Source: Ochotona curzoniae
Lineage: Eukaryota; Chordata; Mammalia; Lagomorpha; Ochotonidae
DNA length: 64,000 bases
Reading direction: 5' to 3'
Assembly: GCF_017591425.1 (NCBI RefSeq)
Contig: NW_024467083.1
Coordinates: forward strand, 15,801,001-15,865,000
In this document: one piece after another, positions 54,931 to 64,000 of the stretch
Layout of the letters: every line of letters starts with the position of its first letter
Numbering within the stretch: the stretch's first letter is position 1
Position numbers and translations under genes: made by a program
The notes under the pieces: generated by a model
The model's input: the letters and a program-made list of their open reading frames with translations, nothing else
Database searches by the model: none
What the model was told of the DNA's origin: nothing

Positions 54931-56957
54931 ACCACAGTGTTTATTTGGTTTCTATTTTGCCTTGCCTAGAAATTCAGAATTAATACAAAGCCATGAAGCA
55001 GAATTCAACCAAATCTAAAATGATGGCTAGGCAAATGTGTTTGTATTTTTTAACCATGATTACTGAAAAATATATATCAGCAGAGTTGGTTATTCCAGTT
55101 AGCAGGTCCAAGTCTAAACACACTCCCTGCTGGAAAGTAAGTGCTGCTCCTGATATTGGTGGGGCTGCTGCAAAGGGACTATTAGGCAATTCCCGTAATG
55201 TGCAGATTTGTCTCTGGCACGGGGCTCTCCAGGACACAACAGGGTGCAAAGGAGACTGACTGGGCCTGGGGTGTCACATTCAAGTGAGGTGCCCTAAGCC
55301 TGTGGTGAAAGCGTCTGGCTTCTTACCCTCAGGTGCTGGGTTGTAAAGCCCTGGCTTTAGGCATAGCTGCTGAGATGGGCTTCCATAGCTGATGTCATTC
55401 ATTCATTCAGCTCAGGATGGCATGGATAGTTGAGTTCAAGTGTACTGTGGCCTACACCACTGCAGTAGATCCTCGTCACCCTTTTTGGGACCTGAGACAG
55501 TAATCAGAGAACCCACAAATTTTGCCCATGACAGACCCCAAAGCCAAAGCAGGTGAAGGTATGCAGTTGATGAAATTTTTTTAGAGCAGGGCTTTGTCTG
55601 GAGGCCCTACCCAGACTTCCAGGAGGGGTAGGAGTACATGGTAGGGGCATGCTGGCTAGGTGGAGATTTTTCATGGTAAATAGATTCCTAAGTACAGCCT
55701 CGGTATACCAGAGGCTGAAAATTACCATGTGGAGTTTACTGACCAGTGAAGTTTGTCCAGCCTCTAAGCCAGTTATTTCAAGTCTAGGAATCTGTCTGGA
55801 GAAAGAGAGAACCAATAAAGATACATGCTGATTTTTAAAAGGTAGGTAAGTATAAACAAATACTTATTAAGTGATGTCAACAGGAAATAGAAGTGATGTA
55901 AAATTTTGGTAGAGTTAAAAAACAAAAACAAAATCCAGGAATTCTGAAAGGGCAGAAAGGCAAAGGAGAGCGTACCAATGATAATCCACTTCCTGTGTTC
56001 AGATAAGCAATTTGCTGTATGTCCTCCGGGCTGAAGGATTATTCCTCAGACTCCATGTTTTCATATTAGGAATAAAAATATGGATAAGCTGAGGTGAGTA
56101 CACTCCAGAAGCTAGGATTAAGAGTGGAATAACCAAACTACTCTCATCCAGTTACTATTTACTTTTTTCAACTCATATGAACACCTGTTTTATACCAGGT
56201 GACATCATAATTGTCAAAATTACAAACCATAGAATGTGCTTTGAAATCACAGGCATGTAGGCAAATAAGATACCTATGATTGTAAGAGGAAAAACATTCC
56301 AGTGTTGGATAACGTGAGTTTGCCCTTAGAAGAGTAGAAAATGTCAGATTATATTGACAGAAGGAAACAGAGTGGCCATCATGGGGCACCAGCAATTTCT
56401 GCTTTAGGAGATTTTATAAATATTTCATTGTTTGTTTTAAATCAGCCCTATAGAATATGCAGCTCAGGGCCAAGTTTAGAACACAAGAAACACTAGACTA
56501 GAGTAGAAATGAGAGGATGGGGAAGGGCTTGACTTTTCATTTTAAGGTTAGGTATTAGGAATGTTAAGTTACACAATATGCTACAACTTTTTAAAATTAA
56601 TGCCTGAGGTTGTACTGACTTGATCTTGACTTAACAAATGTGTATTCTGAGAAAGACTAACTGCTGAGTATGACTGTTGTCTTTCTGAAAATCAAAGTGA
56701 TAAAAGATGAATAATTCTGAAGCTGTATGGACAAAATCCAACCAAGAAGAGCCTGCTATATGTTACCAGAGAGTATCACGGACTCTGTATGTCCAGGGAG
56801 CTTTGATGTACAATGGAATTACACAGAGAGCTCGAGTTCCTAACTGCGTGCTGCTAGGTCAGTGATAGAATCAAGGAAAAAGGAGTTGAGAGCTGAGGTG
56901 GAGCTCAGTATGAAGTGAGTTGTGTGGGAACCTGATTCCAGCACATGTGCTAACAAC
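54931..56957. other. No gene; largely unassigned
   Basis: Overlapping frames on both strands at 54980-55259 and a 103-codon minus frame (55815-55504) have no recognised domains. 55130-55560 is somewhat richer in GC than its surroundings. No repeat landmarks are clear. Confidence 0.4.
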
Positions 56958-57120
56958 CCTCTAGAACAGTGTTGTCCGCTAACAGATCACTAACTATATA
57001 ATTTAAATTTGAGTCAAATTAAAATTTCACAAATACTTGGGTCTTCGATTGTGATTGTGGCATTTTAAATGCTCAGTAGTCACATGCAGCTAGTGGTTAC
57101 CATGTTGAATATCACATAAA
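56958..57120 (+). repeat. hAT-type MER DNA transposon relic
   Basis: CTCTAGAACAGTGTTGTCC..AGTCAAATTAAAATTTCAC at the left and CATTTTAAATGCTCAGTAGTCACATGCAGCTAGTGGTTACCATGTTG at the right match the common mammalian MITE-like element 'cagtgctgtccaatagaa..caatagccacatgtggctagtggctaccgtattgg'. I believe it is of the MER3/MER33 kind but cannot fix the exact family. The middle is deleted. Confidence 0.7.
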
Positions 57121-57234
57121 TAGAACATTAATCATGCAAAAATTCTATCATATATTAATGACCTAAAGTGGGTGTGGCATGGTTATGGAATAGAGAAACT
57201 TTTGTAGGAGGGTTTCAATGGCCTTTCTGAGTAG

Positions 57235-57340
57235 AATGAAACATCCTCAGTTACAGATTAGAAAATTTAGTTTTTGTGAAGTTAGCTCAATCCACAGGAG
57301 CAGTAAATGGTGGCAGAGTCAGATGTTGAAGGTAGGTAGC
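57235..57340 (-). repeat. MIR-type, antisense, weak
   Basis: CAGTTACAGATTAGAAAATTTAG, GAAGTTAGCTCAATCCACAGGAGCAGTAAATGGTGGCAGAGTCAGATG resembles antisense 'tttacagatgaggaaactgag..agtaacttgcccaaggtcacacagctagtaagtggcagag'. Confidence 0.5.
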
Positions 57341-58419
57341 CTATGTCACGTGACACTGTACTACAGGACATCTCAGAAGGCCATCAGTGGGCAGAGTGGC
57401 AGCCCCTCATGGCTGTCTGTAGCCAACATCTGAGCTCAGTAGTGAAAGTGGCCACTCTACTTGGGCAGTGCCACTCTGCAGGAACTGTGAGGTATTTTGT
57501 TATACTCCTTTTGTCAAAAATATACATGTTTCTTCAAAAATCTCTTAATGCATGTAAAATACTGTATGTACTATATTAATGTTTTTCATAAATACCTAGC
57601 TAGCTATTTTGTTTTCATGATTTTAATTTTATTTTCATTGTTCACTTAGGAAAAAAGGAAAACTATGTGCAATCTAAATTCACTGCTTTTCTATAATGGA
57701 AATCGATGAAGATTTAGCCAATAAAATTATTTTTAAAATGTACTCATTGCTATAGACTCAAAGATCTTAGTTTTTCAATTATTTAGAAATTTAAGTGAAG
57801 TGTCTTCATTTACTTTGTGTGCTTAGTTTGGAAAATGACAGGTGTATAGCATGTGTCTTAAAATAATTTTGGATTTGACTTTTTAAGTACTAATTATGTT
57901 GTTTGATTTTTTTGTTGTTGTTATTTTCAAATCTTTCTACCTTGGACATTAATTTACTTCAAGGGATTTTGTAAATAACTTGAGAGTCCCTCAGTTTGAA
58001 GAATTTTTTTATGGTAATAATTACTGAATCTTTTGGGACCAGGAAATTTCAAGAGAAGTTTAGTTTTTAGAATATTCAGTGGGCCTTCTACCATTATATT
58101 TTGTAACGCCTTGGATCACTTATGCTTGACTGTTCAAAAAATGCAATGATCTGTGGTGTCCAGCACATGTCATGTCAGGGAATACTAAATCAATAGTAAT
58201 GCTATCAGGACCTGAAATCAAATGCAAACTAGTTGTCTTGGCCTCCTGTATAATGACATTTGCTCTTTTGATGAGTTTCTAATGGATTCTTGGACAAGAG
58301 ACCTTCTAGAATTGATAAATCTAATAATAACTGGAAAGGAGGGAGAGAGATGTGTGTTGTATTTCAAAGAATTGTGAATATTGTACTAAAGAAAAGCAAA
58401 AAAGATTCAAACATCACTG
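57341..58419. other. No gene; AT-rich DNA
   Basis: No repeat or gene was recognised. Confidence 0.4.
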
Positions 58420-58613
58420 AATGCCGCATTCAGAGCTGGACCAGTCAGAAGTAGAAAGTCAGGGTCTCTCACATGGGTTCAGGGACCTAATTTTGGATCT
58501 TCCTAAGCTGGGAGCCTAATTGGAAGTGCAGCAACTAGTACTTGAATCTGCATTGATATAGGATGTCAGCATCCCATGCAGAGGATTAGCTTGCCAAGCC
58601 ACTGTGCTGGCAC
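58420..58613 (-). repeat. C-type SINE, antisense, 5' part
   Basis: AGAGCTGGACCAGTCAGAAG, GGGTCTCTCACATGGGTTCAGGGACC, GTACTTGAATCTGCATTGATATAGGATGTCAGCATCCCATGCAG and a head ending AAGCCACTGTGCTGGCAC. The tail side is missing. Confidence 0.88.
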
Positions 58614-58828
58614 TTTACAATGCCACTTTTTAACAGATTTGATTGGTTCCTTGGCTCAATTGCAATTAAATTAATGCCAAGAACAAATTATAAACCAAGG
58701 AAAGAGGGGACAGCAGTTCATGTAATTGTAATATAAATCCTGAACTGACTTAATCAAATGTGTGGCTTCATGTGTCACTGTGCCCATGAAGTTTTTATTA
58801 ACAATTCATTATGAACTGTATCATCCAG

Positions 58829-59097
58829 GGCCTGGCACAATGGCTCAATTGGCTAATCCTCCTCCTTCAAGCACCGGGATCCCATATGGGTGCTGGTTCC
58901 TGTCCCAGCTGCTCCATTTCCCACCCAGCTTCCTACTTGTGGCCTGGGAAAGTAATAAAGGATGGCCCAAAACCTAGAAACTCTGTACTCATCTCATGTG
59001 TAGAGACCCAGACGAAGCTCCTAGCAGATGGAAGAACTTCCTTTCTCTCATTCTCTCTATGTATCTGCCTTTACAATAATAATAAAAATAAAGAAAT
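58829..59097 (+). repeat. C SINE, sense, with internal deletion and TSD
   Basis: Head GGCCTGGCACAATGGCTCAATTGGCTAATCCTCC, ACCGGGATCCCATATGGGTGCTGG, TTGTGGCCTGGGAAAGTAATAAAGG, then a jump from GACGAAGCTCCTAG straight to CAGATGGAAGAAC, skipping about 65-70 bp of the usual body. The tail is ATAATAATAAAAATAAAG. Flanked by TATCATCCAG (58819-58828) and TACCATCCAG (59099-59108). Confidence 0.93.
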
Positions 59098-59109
59098 ATA
59101 CCATCCAGA

Positions 59110-60395
59110 CCTTGGAATGTATTTGCTGCTTATATGTATATACGTACTTGGCATAAAAGAAAACATTCAGTACACTTGTACATTACAGCATAACTCAGCA
59201 GCTTTAGGAGTCTGTGGAAGGGTAAGTCTTCCTATCACCCAGCTGTGCTGCATAGTCTGACACATGCAGATCAGTCTCTGATCCCCACAGAGAGTTAGAC
59301 ATTGTGGTGTCCTATGGGAAGTGTTAAGTAGATTGCAAACCAATGCAAGCTTCCTGCTTTTGAGAGCTACAGAATGAACATCCCTGAGACCTGAGACTTG
59401 CATTGGCCCTAACTTTGTTTTATGCTTGTGATGGAGTTGCTTGCAGTAGCAAACGAAAGATCTTTTTCCTCTTGACCACCTCACCTCAGCTCCTAATGTT
59501 GGCTGCAGCTGAAGTGAGAACATTTGTGCTTCAAAAATAACTTTGTTTTGGTGGATTTCCAAATTAAAAAGAAAAAAATTTAATACTGGAGGATTAGATG
59601 CAACCAGGGAACAAAATAATGAAAAGCCTTGTTTGAGAAGAAATAAGTCTTTGGAATAAGAGGTTACCATATGTCAATATGTCACATAGAGGGAAAGTGA
59701 GCTTTTGATTACTAAGAGGTAAGGTTGCCAGAGGGTTTCTGATTTAAATTTCTGAGGCTTGATCAGAGCATCAAGGGGTTTGTTGAAAATCCTCATAACT
59801 TGTGAACTCGACTTTTATTCCTTTGAAAAATTATACAAAATATTTTTTGCCCGCATTTATATTCCATGTGGTACATTTCTCCTTGTAGCTTTGCAGTCAT
59901 CCCTGTGTGAGCTTTATACTTGTTGGAACATCAGTGACTGATTTGAGCAGTTCTAGAAGAAGCAGTAAGTTTTGGATAAGGAAAAGTGACCCCAAAAGTC
60001 ACTTCCAAAATATGTTAAGCTTAAAAATGGACAAAAAGAACTTAAAGGGATATGAACAGGAACCATTTGAATAAATCATAGTACATCTTTTAAATAAACT
60101 TCATCAGTTTGAATATCCTCAAAATGTTTAAAAGCTGGATCGCCATTCAATAATGTAAAAATAGCTATAAACAAGTTAAGAAACTATTGTTTTGAAATGA
60201 AAAACTGAATTTCTAGTAAACTTGGAAGTTAATTAAAATATCTTTCACTCTATCAGAATAATTATTTGAAGGTGAAAGCACGTGGATAAAGTAAGTGATT
60301 AATATACTGTTGGTCATAGTTCATGTATATATGACTAAATTCATAGTTGAGTTTGCCTGCTGTTCATTTCTTAAACTTAATGGTATATTTTTTTC
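59110..60395. other. No gene or repeat recognised
   Basis: A 167-codon minus frame (59670-59167) is the longest open frame in the window. It shows no domain, signal peptide or family similarity that I can recognise, and its 3' end overlaps the plus frame 58811-59260. I treat it as chance. Confidence 0.4.
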
Positions 60396-60407
60396 AGATA
60401 ACTCTTT
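60396..60407. repeat. Target-site duplication, left copy
   Basis: AGATAACTCTTT here and AGATAACTTTTT at 60708-60719, one mismatch, flank the antisense SINE. Confidence 0.85.
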
Positions 60408-60707
60408 GAAAGATTCATTCATTTTTATTGGAAAAGCAGTGTTACAGAGAGAACAAGAGAAAGAGACAAAGATTTTCCCATTGCTGGTTCACTCCAGCAA
60501 GACCTTTAGGCGGCCACAATGGCTAGAACTGATCCGATCCAAAGACAGGAGCCTGGAGCTTCTTCCATGTCACCCATGCATGTACAGAGTCCCAAGACTT
60601 TGGAGCTGGTTGGGAAGTGTAGCAGCTGCAATGCAAATCAGCACCCATATGGGGTCTTGGTGCATGCAAGATGAAAATTTAGTGACTAGGCTATTGCGCC
60701 GGGCCCT
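60408..60707 (-). repeat. C-type SINE, antisense, with TSD
   Basis: Tail ATTCATTTTTATTGG, AAAGCAGTGTTACAGAGAG, CATTGCTGGTTCACTCCAGC, AGGAGCCTGGAGCTTCTTCC, CCCATATGGGGTC and head GACTAGGCTATTGCGCCGGGCCC with intact CpGs. The ATTGCGCCGGGCCC head is the pika-type start read in reverse. Confidence 0.95.
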
Positions 60708-60719
60708 AGATAACTTTTT

Positions 60720-60993
60720 TAAACTTGTATTATAGTCAAAGAAAAAATAAAAAGCTGCACTGCAGCAGGACAACAACCGGGGCTACAATAAAAACAAAAC
60801 AAAAAGGGCTAACCCTAACTCTAACCTAAAAACAAAAAGGGCAACAACAAAAGGTTAACAAAGGCTGTCTGTTTGAAAGTCTCACTTTATATAAAGACAA
60901 ATTAATCAATATGAGAATTAGTATTATCTACCCATTGTTATCTTATAAACTACTGGTAAAATGGGTCAAACGTAAATTATTTGGATTATTTCT
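60720..60993. other. A-rich stretch with telomere-like repeat
   Basis: The A-rich sequence contains CTAACCCTAACTCTAACC at about 60809-60826: roughly three copies of the CCCTAA telomere unit, one imperfect. No gene is seen. Confidence 0.5.
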
Positions 60994-61327
60994 TCTAAAA
61001 ATACTAATTTATCTTTATTATAAAGGGCATTCATAGAGAGAAGAGACAGAGAATGTTATCCTGTTTACAAGTTCACTCCCCAAGTGACCACAGCAGTTGG
61101 AGCTGAGCCTTTCCAAAGCTGGGAGCCAGGAGCCAGGAGCCAGGAGCTTCTTCCGGTTTTCCCACACAGGTACAGGTCCCAAGGCTTTGGGCCATTCTCT
61201 GCTGCTTTCCCATGCTACAGCAGAGAGCTGGATGGGAAGGGAAGCAGCCGGCTCACCAACTGGGCCCACATGGGATCCTGGTAAATGCATAGCAAGGACT
61301 CAGCCATTAGGCCATTGTGCTATACCC
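60994..61327 (-). repeat. C-type SINE, antisense, with exact TSD
   Basis: Tail ATTTATCTTTATTATAAAGGGC, AGTTCACTCCCCAAGTGACC, GGAGCTTCTTCCGG, GGCTTTGGGCCATTCTCTGCTGCTTTCCC, AGCTGGATGGGAAGG, CACATGGGATCC and head GGCCATTGTGCTATACCC. A perfect 12-bp duplication TGGATTATTTCT lies at 60982-60993 and 61328-61339. It has an internal AGCCAGG triplication at 61124-61144. Confidence 0.95.
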
Positions 61328-61339
61328 TGGATTATTTCT

Positions 61340-62082
61340 GTTTACCTTATGTTGACTGTAACTTTGGAAACTCAATGATTCTGAAAAGTTGAGATGTGTT
61401 GACAATTCAGCTCCCTGCCCTAACCCCATTATTTCATGTGAACTGTCATATAATATCTTCACATCTGCTGTTCCATATAAACCAGGACTGCTGTTTAAGA
61501 AATAATAGGTCCTTTTATTCTCTAATAAAGACATTGCCATTATGTCAGATTTTGTTAGAGCTTTGAATTCTTCCACCTGCATTTCTGCATTCAGATGTTT
61601 TTATGGAGCCAAGGATCCCTCATTTCAGTAATGATGCATATTGTTGTTTTTGCGTTTCCTTTCTACATCTCTTCTCCCTGCCTCATTTCCTTTCCTGCTG
61701 GCTCAAGGTGTTCTCTTTCTTCACATCTCTGTCTCTCTCTCAGTCCCTTTCTCTCTCTTGCCGGTCCTTCACAGGTCCCCTGAATCAGGGGAAGACTGTG
61801 GCGAGGACAGCGAGACCTTTAGTTAAGTGGAATATGCTGGGGAGTGCATTTCATGCTGGAGAATTTAGCTGTCACTTTGGAGCCATATAGAACTAGTGTG
61901 CAATCCACGTACCCCAAGTCCTGAAAGGGAAACTGCAGCTGGTGTCAGCGCAGCTCACTGATAAGATTTTATCTCTTCTCCTGCTGATACTGATAGAGCC
62001 ATAGCCAGGTGGGCAGTAAATAAAGAAGATTGATTGTGGGCTGCAATTGTTAGCTAGCAGTTCTTTCCTAGAAGAAAAAGAA

Positions 62083-62083
<1 letters not shown>
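61340..62083. other. No gene; possible regulatory-type block at its end
   Basis: 61640-61760 is pyrimidine-rich. 61900-62065 contains CAGCTGGTG, CTGATAAGATTTTATCTC, CAGGTGGG and CAATTGTTAGC words. No repeat was recognised. Confidence 0.4.

Positions 62084-62128
<45 letters not shown>
62084..62128 (+). repeat. (TG)22 microsatellite
   Basis: Uninterrupted TG repeats of about 45 nt. Length and purity suggest high polymorphism. It can form Z-DNA. Confidence 0.98.
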
Positions 62129-62131
<3 letters not shown>

Positions 62132-62874
62132 ACTTAGAAGTGTTCATCTTTCACACCCATAGAGCTCAATAAAGAATCACATAATGGGGGAAGGGCAACT
62201 TTAGGAATTTATCCATGAAACGCCTTTGAAACGGTGAACAGCCTGTACACAATCAACCTAGTCTGAATAGATGACTAAAAATCCAGTGGTTGACAAATTA
62301 CCATCATGGCACCTGCATCTTACGCTTCAAGAACCTTAAGCAAACCCAAAGCTGTACTTGTGGATTAATTGAGCATGCATAATTTACCACTGCAGTTTAC
62401 ATAAGTGTAAGTATTTTTCTCATTCGGGTAAATAGGCATTTCCAGCTTCAGGAGAAAAAAAAAATCAGAATATTGTTGCACAATGAAATGAACCATCAGC
62501 CTATTTGGCTATTATAGGGAAAAATATATATATCTGCTCTTACTACCATTGTTAAGTTTTTAAATTGAAATGATTTTTTAAGTCTAATTTGCTGTTCACC
62601 ACTTATATGTACCTTTTTGTTCACATTCATTGTGTTGATTTTTACAGTTGCTTGTAATCAATACTGTTTTCTTCCTCTAATTTGATGCTACTGTATTTGA
62701 ATGATTTTGAGAATATCAATCTAAGAAAATACTTTCATTGCAGTTGTTTTAGGCCAGCAAGGAAAAGCAGAAAATGAGTAGGGTGTTAGGGAATAATAGT
62801 CTCAGAAACACATCAGGGTCTGAATAGATTATCACATGCCGTTTCCCATTTGCTTTGGGGTAAACTAGCTCTTA
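62129..62874. other. No repeat recognised; possible conserved non-coding
   Basis: 62240-62420 is free of repeats and includes GTGGATTAATTGAGCATGCATAATTTACC. No gene is seen. Confidence 0.4.
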
Positions 62875-63005
62875 ATATTAAGTCACTTTTTTTTCTCTCC
62901 TGTAAAATGGAAATAACAATACCACTTCCACAAGTGGTTGTGTTCTCATACATGTATAAAAGCCAATTTTGGAACTAGGCACCTGCTAGATGTTTCATAA
63001 ATGAC
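62875..63005 (+). repeat. MIR 3' half, sense
   Basis: AAGTCACTTTTTTTTCTCTCCTGTAAAATGGAAATAACAATACC and GGCACCTGCTAGATGTTTCATAAATG match the MIR core end and LINE-like tail. Confidence 0.8.
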
Positions 63006-63077
63006 ATGCATTTTCTAATTTTCTTATTAAAATAAATTTCACTTCTCATGACTCAACAATAAATTTTAGTTGTGTTA

Positions 63078-63395
63078 GGATAGCTTAGCACTTAGCACAC
63101 CAACCGAGCAGCTATGCCCCTTATCAGAGTATTTGAATTTGATAGTCCACCTTGACTCCTGACTCCAGCTTCCTCTAATGTTGACCCTGGGAGATAGTGG
63201 GTTCTTGTGATGGCTCGGGTGAGTGGATCCCTACCGAGACATGGGAGGCCCAGCTTGAATTTTCAGTTCCTAGCTTCTCCCATTTAATCTTGGCCTTTTC
63301 AGCTGTTTGAGAAATGAACAAGCAAAAGGGAATGATATCTCTTACGAGCATGCCGCCTTTCTCTTCTCTTTCGCATGAACTCAGATAAAAAAATA
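63078..63395 (+). repeat. Old C-type SINE, sense
   Basis: GGATAGCTTAGCACTTAGCACACC, TATTTGAATTTGATAGTCCACCTTGACTCC, AGCTTCCTCTAATG, GTGATGGCTCGGGTGAGTGG, CATGGGAGGCCCAGCTTGAATTTTC and ACAAGCAAAAGGGAATGATATCTC follow the old C SINE order. Confidence 0.83.
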
Positions 63396-64000
63396 TGTAT
63401 ACGTTCTAGTATAAGAATATATTTGATTTTTACAGTAGGCTATAAAGTATTCAGATACTGTTTGTGAATGTTTAGTTGTCTACCGATTTATGGCACATTG
63501 ATGCAAGATTTAATACGTAAGCAGATACCTAAGGACAGTGCTGTTGTTGTTCCGATTGAGCATATTATAAAGCCTGAAACACAGCTTTATTCTCGTTGTT
63601 TAAGCCCCCTAGAAAGCCTTTGTGAGAATTTAAAGCTTAAATGAAATTGTTCATAAAGGGATATTGTTATGAATTTGTTAATCCCCATTTTGCGATGGGG
63701 AAGTGCATCTAAAGTTTAGTTCATGTAGTAGGCATGATCCTGAGTGATTGAGTGGAAAAACAATTTTTCTCAACCACTCCATTTCTTGTAAAACATACAT
63801 TGTAGTTCTTTAAAAAATTTATTTATGTTAAAATTTTTATTGCGACAGTTACTAGTACTGAAATCTTCAAATTGATCTTACTGTTACTACTGTATAATAT
63901 TATATAAAACTTAAACATAATAAATAAGTGATTTAAAGGAATTTTCAATGAATTCAATAAAATTTGAGATCCTCTACAAAAGAGGTCTATATGTATTGGA
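63396..64000. other. No gene; AT-rich end of window
   Basis: A weak antisense MIR-like phrase (ATCCCCATTTTGCGATGGGGAAG) near 63680 is too short to call. The remainder is AT-rich unique sequence. Confidence 0.35.

Noticed and set aside
59167..59670. 167-codon open frame on the minus strand, the longest non-repeat frame
   Set aside because: No recognisable protein family or domain, and its end overlaps an unrelated plus frame. Chance is sufficient in 64 kb.
1..64000. CRISPR arrays, operons, phage or other bacterial systems
   Set aside because: The window is mammalian nuclear DNA. The regular repeats are microsatellites or dispersed SINEs, with no direct-repeat/spacer arrays or prokaryotic gene organisation.

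Overview
This window looks like non-coding nuclear DNA from a lagomorph, most likely a pika (Ochotona) rather than rabbit. The main evidence is the tRNA-derived C-type SINEs. At least 25 copies or fragments are scattered on both strands. The youngest carry a head of the type GGGCCTGGC..TAGTGGTTAAAGTCCTCACC, a Pol III B box (GGTTCTAATC) and a tail of AATAAATAAATCTT plus poly(A). That head is the form I associate with pika; this is recalled, not searched. Older pan-mammalian repeats (MIR, L2, L1M/HAL1-like, MER5A-like) place it firmly in a placental mammal. The sequence is AT-rich and CpG-poor.

I find no protein-coding gene, exon, tRNA, rRNA or CpG island. The open frames are short and low-complexity, or fall inside repeats. 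The only frames with recognisable protein similarity belong to retrotransposons: the C-terminal end of a LINE-1 ORF2 (about 29.5-30.5 kb, minus strand) and a decayed LINE-1/HAL1-like ORF1 (about 53.4-54.9 kb, plus strand). The only RNA-gene relic is a 3'-truncated U6 snRNA retropseudogene at 5.55 kb.

Layout. 0-7.7 kb: mostly unique AT-rich DNA, with one old SINE, a CA microsatellite and the U6 pseudogene. 7.7-15.2 kb: old SINEs, three L2 copies (one split by a SINE), an ancient L1 3' end and a MIR. 15-19 kb: sparse, with MIR and SINE scraps. 19.1-20.8 kb: a GC-rich antisense lagomorph L1 3'-region-like element with degenerate internal repetition. 22.7-28.4 kb: a SINE-dense cluster of nine copies, including two SINEs that used the same target site and an antisense L1M split by a SINE. 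29.5-30.5 kb: young, 5'-truncated L1. 30.5-37 kb: few young insertions and several MIRs, including two that share unusual features; this is the best stretch to look for conserved non-coding elements. 37-47.2 kb: MER5A, MIRs and old SINEs. 47.9-49.6 kb: two more antisense lagomorph L1 3' ends. 50.3 kb: a poly(A)-only insertion scar. 53.1-54.9 kb: SINE plus HAL1/L1M ORF1. 57-64 kb: a hAT-like MER relic, five SINEs, a (GT)22 microsatellite and a MIR.

No multi-gene system can be supported. What the window offers is a record of repeated target-primed retrotransposition: many insertions still carry exact target-site duplications. A few conserved-looking, motif-rich non-repeat blocks could be distal enhancers, but that needs alignment to other mammals.
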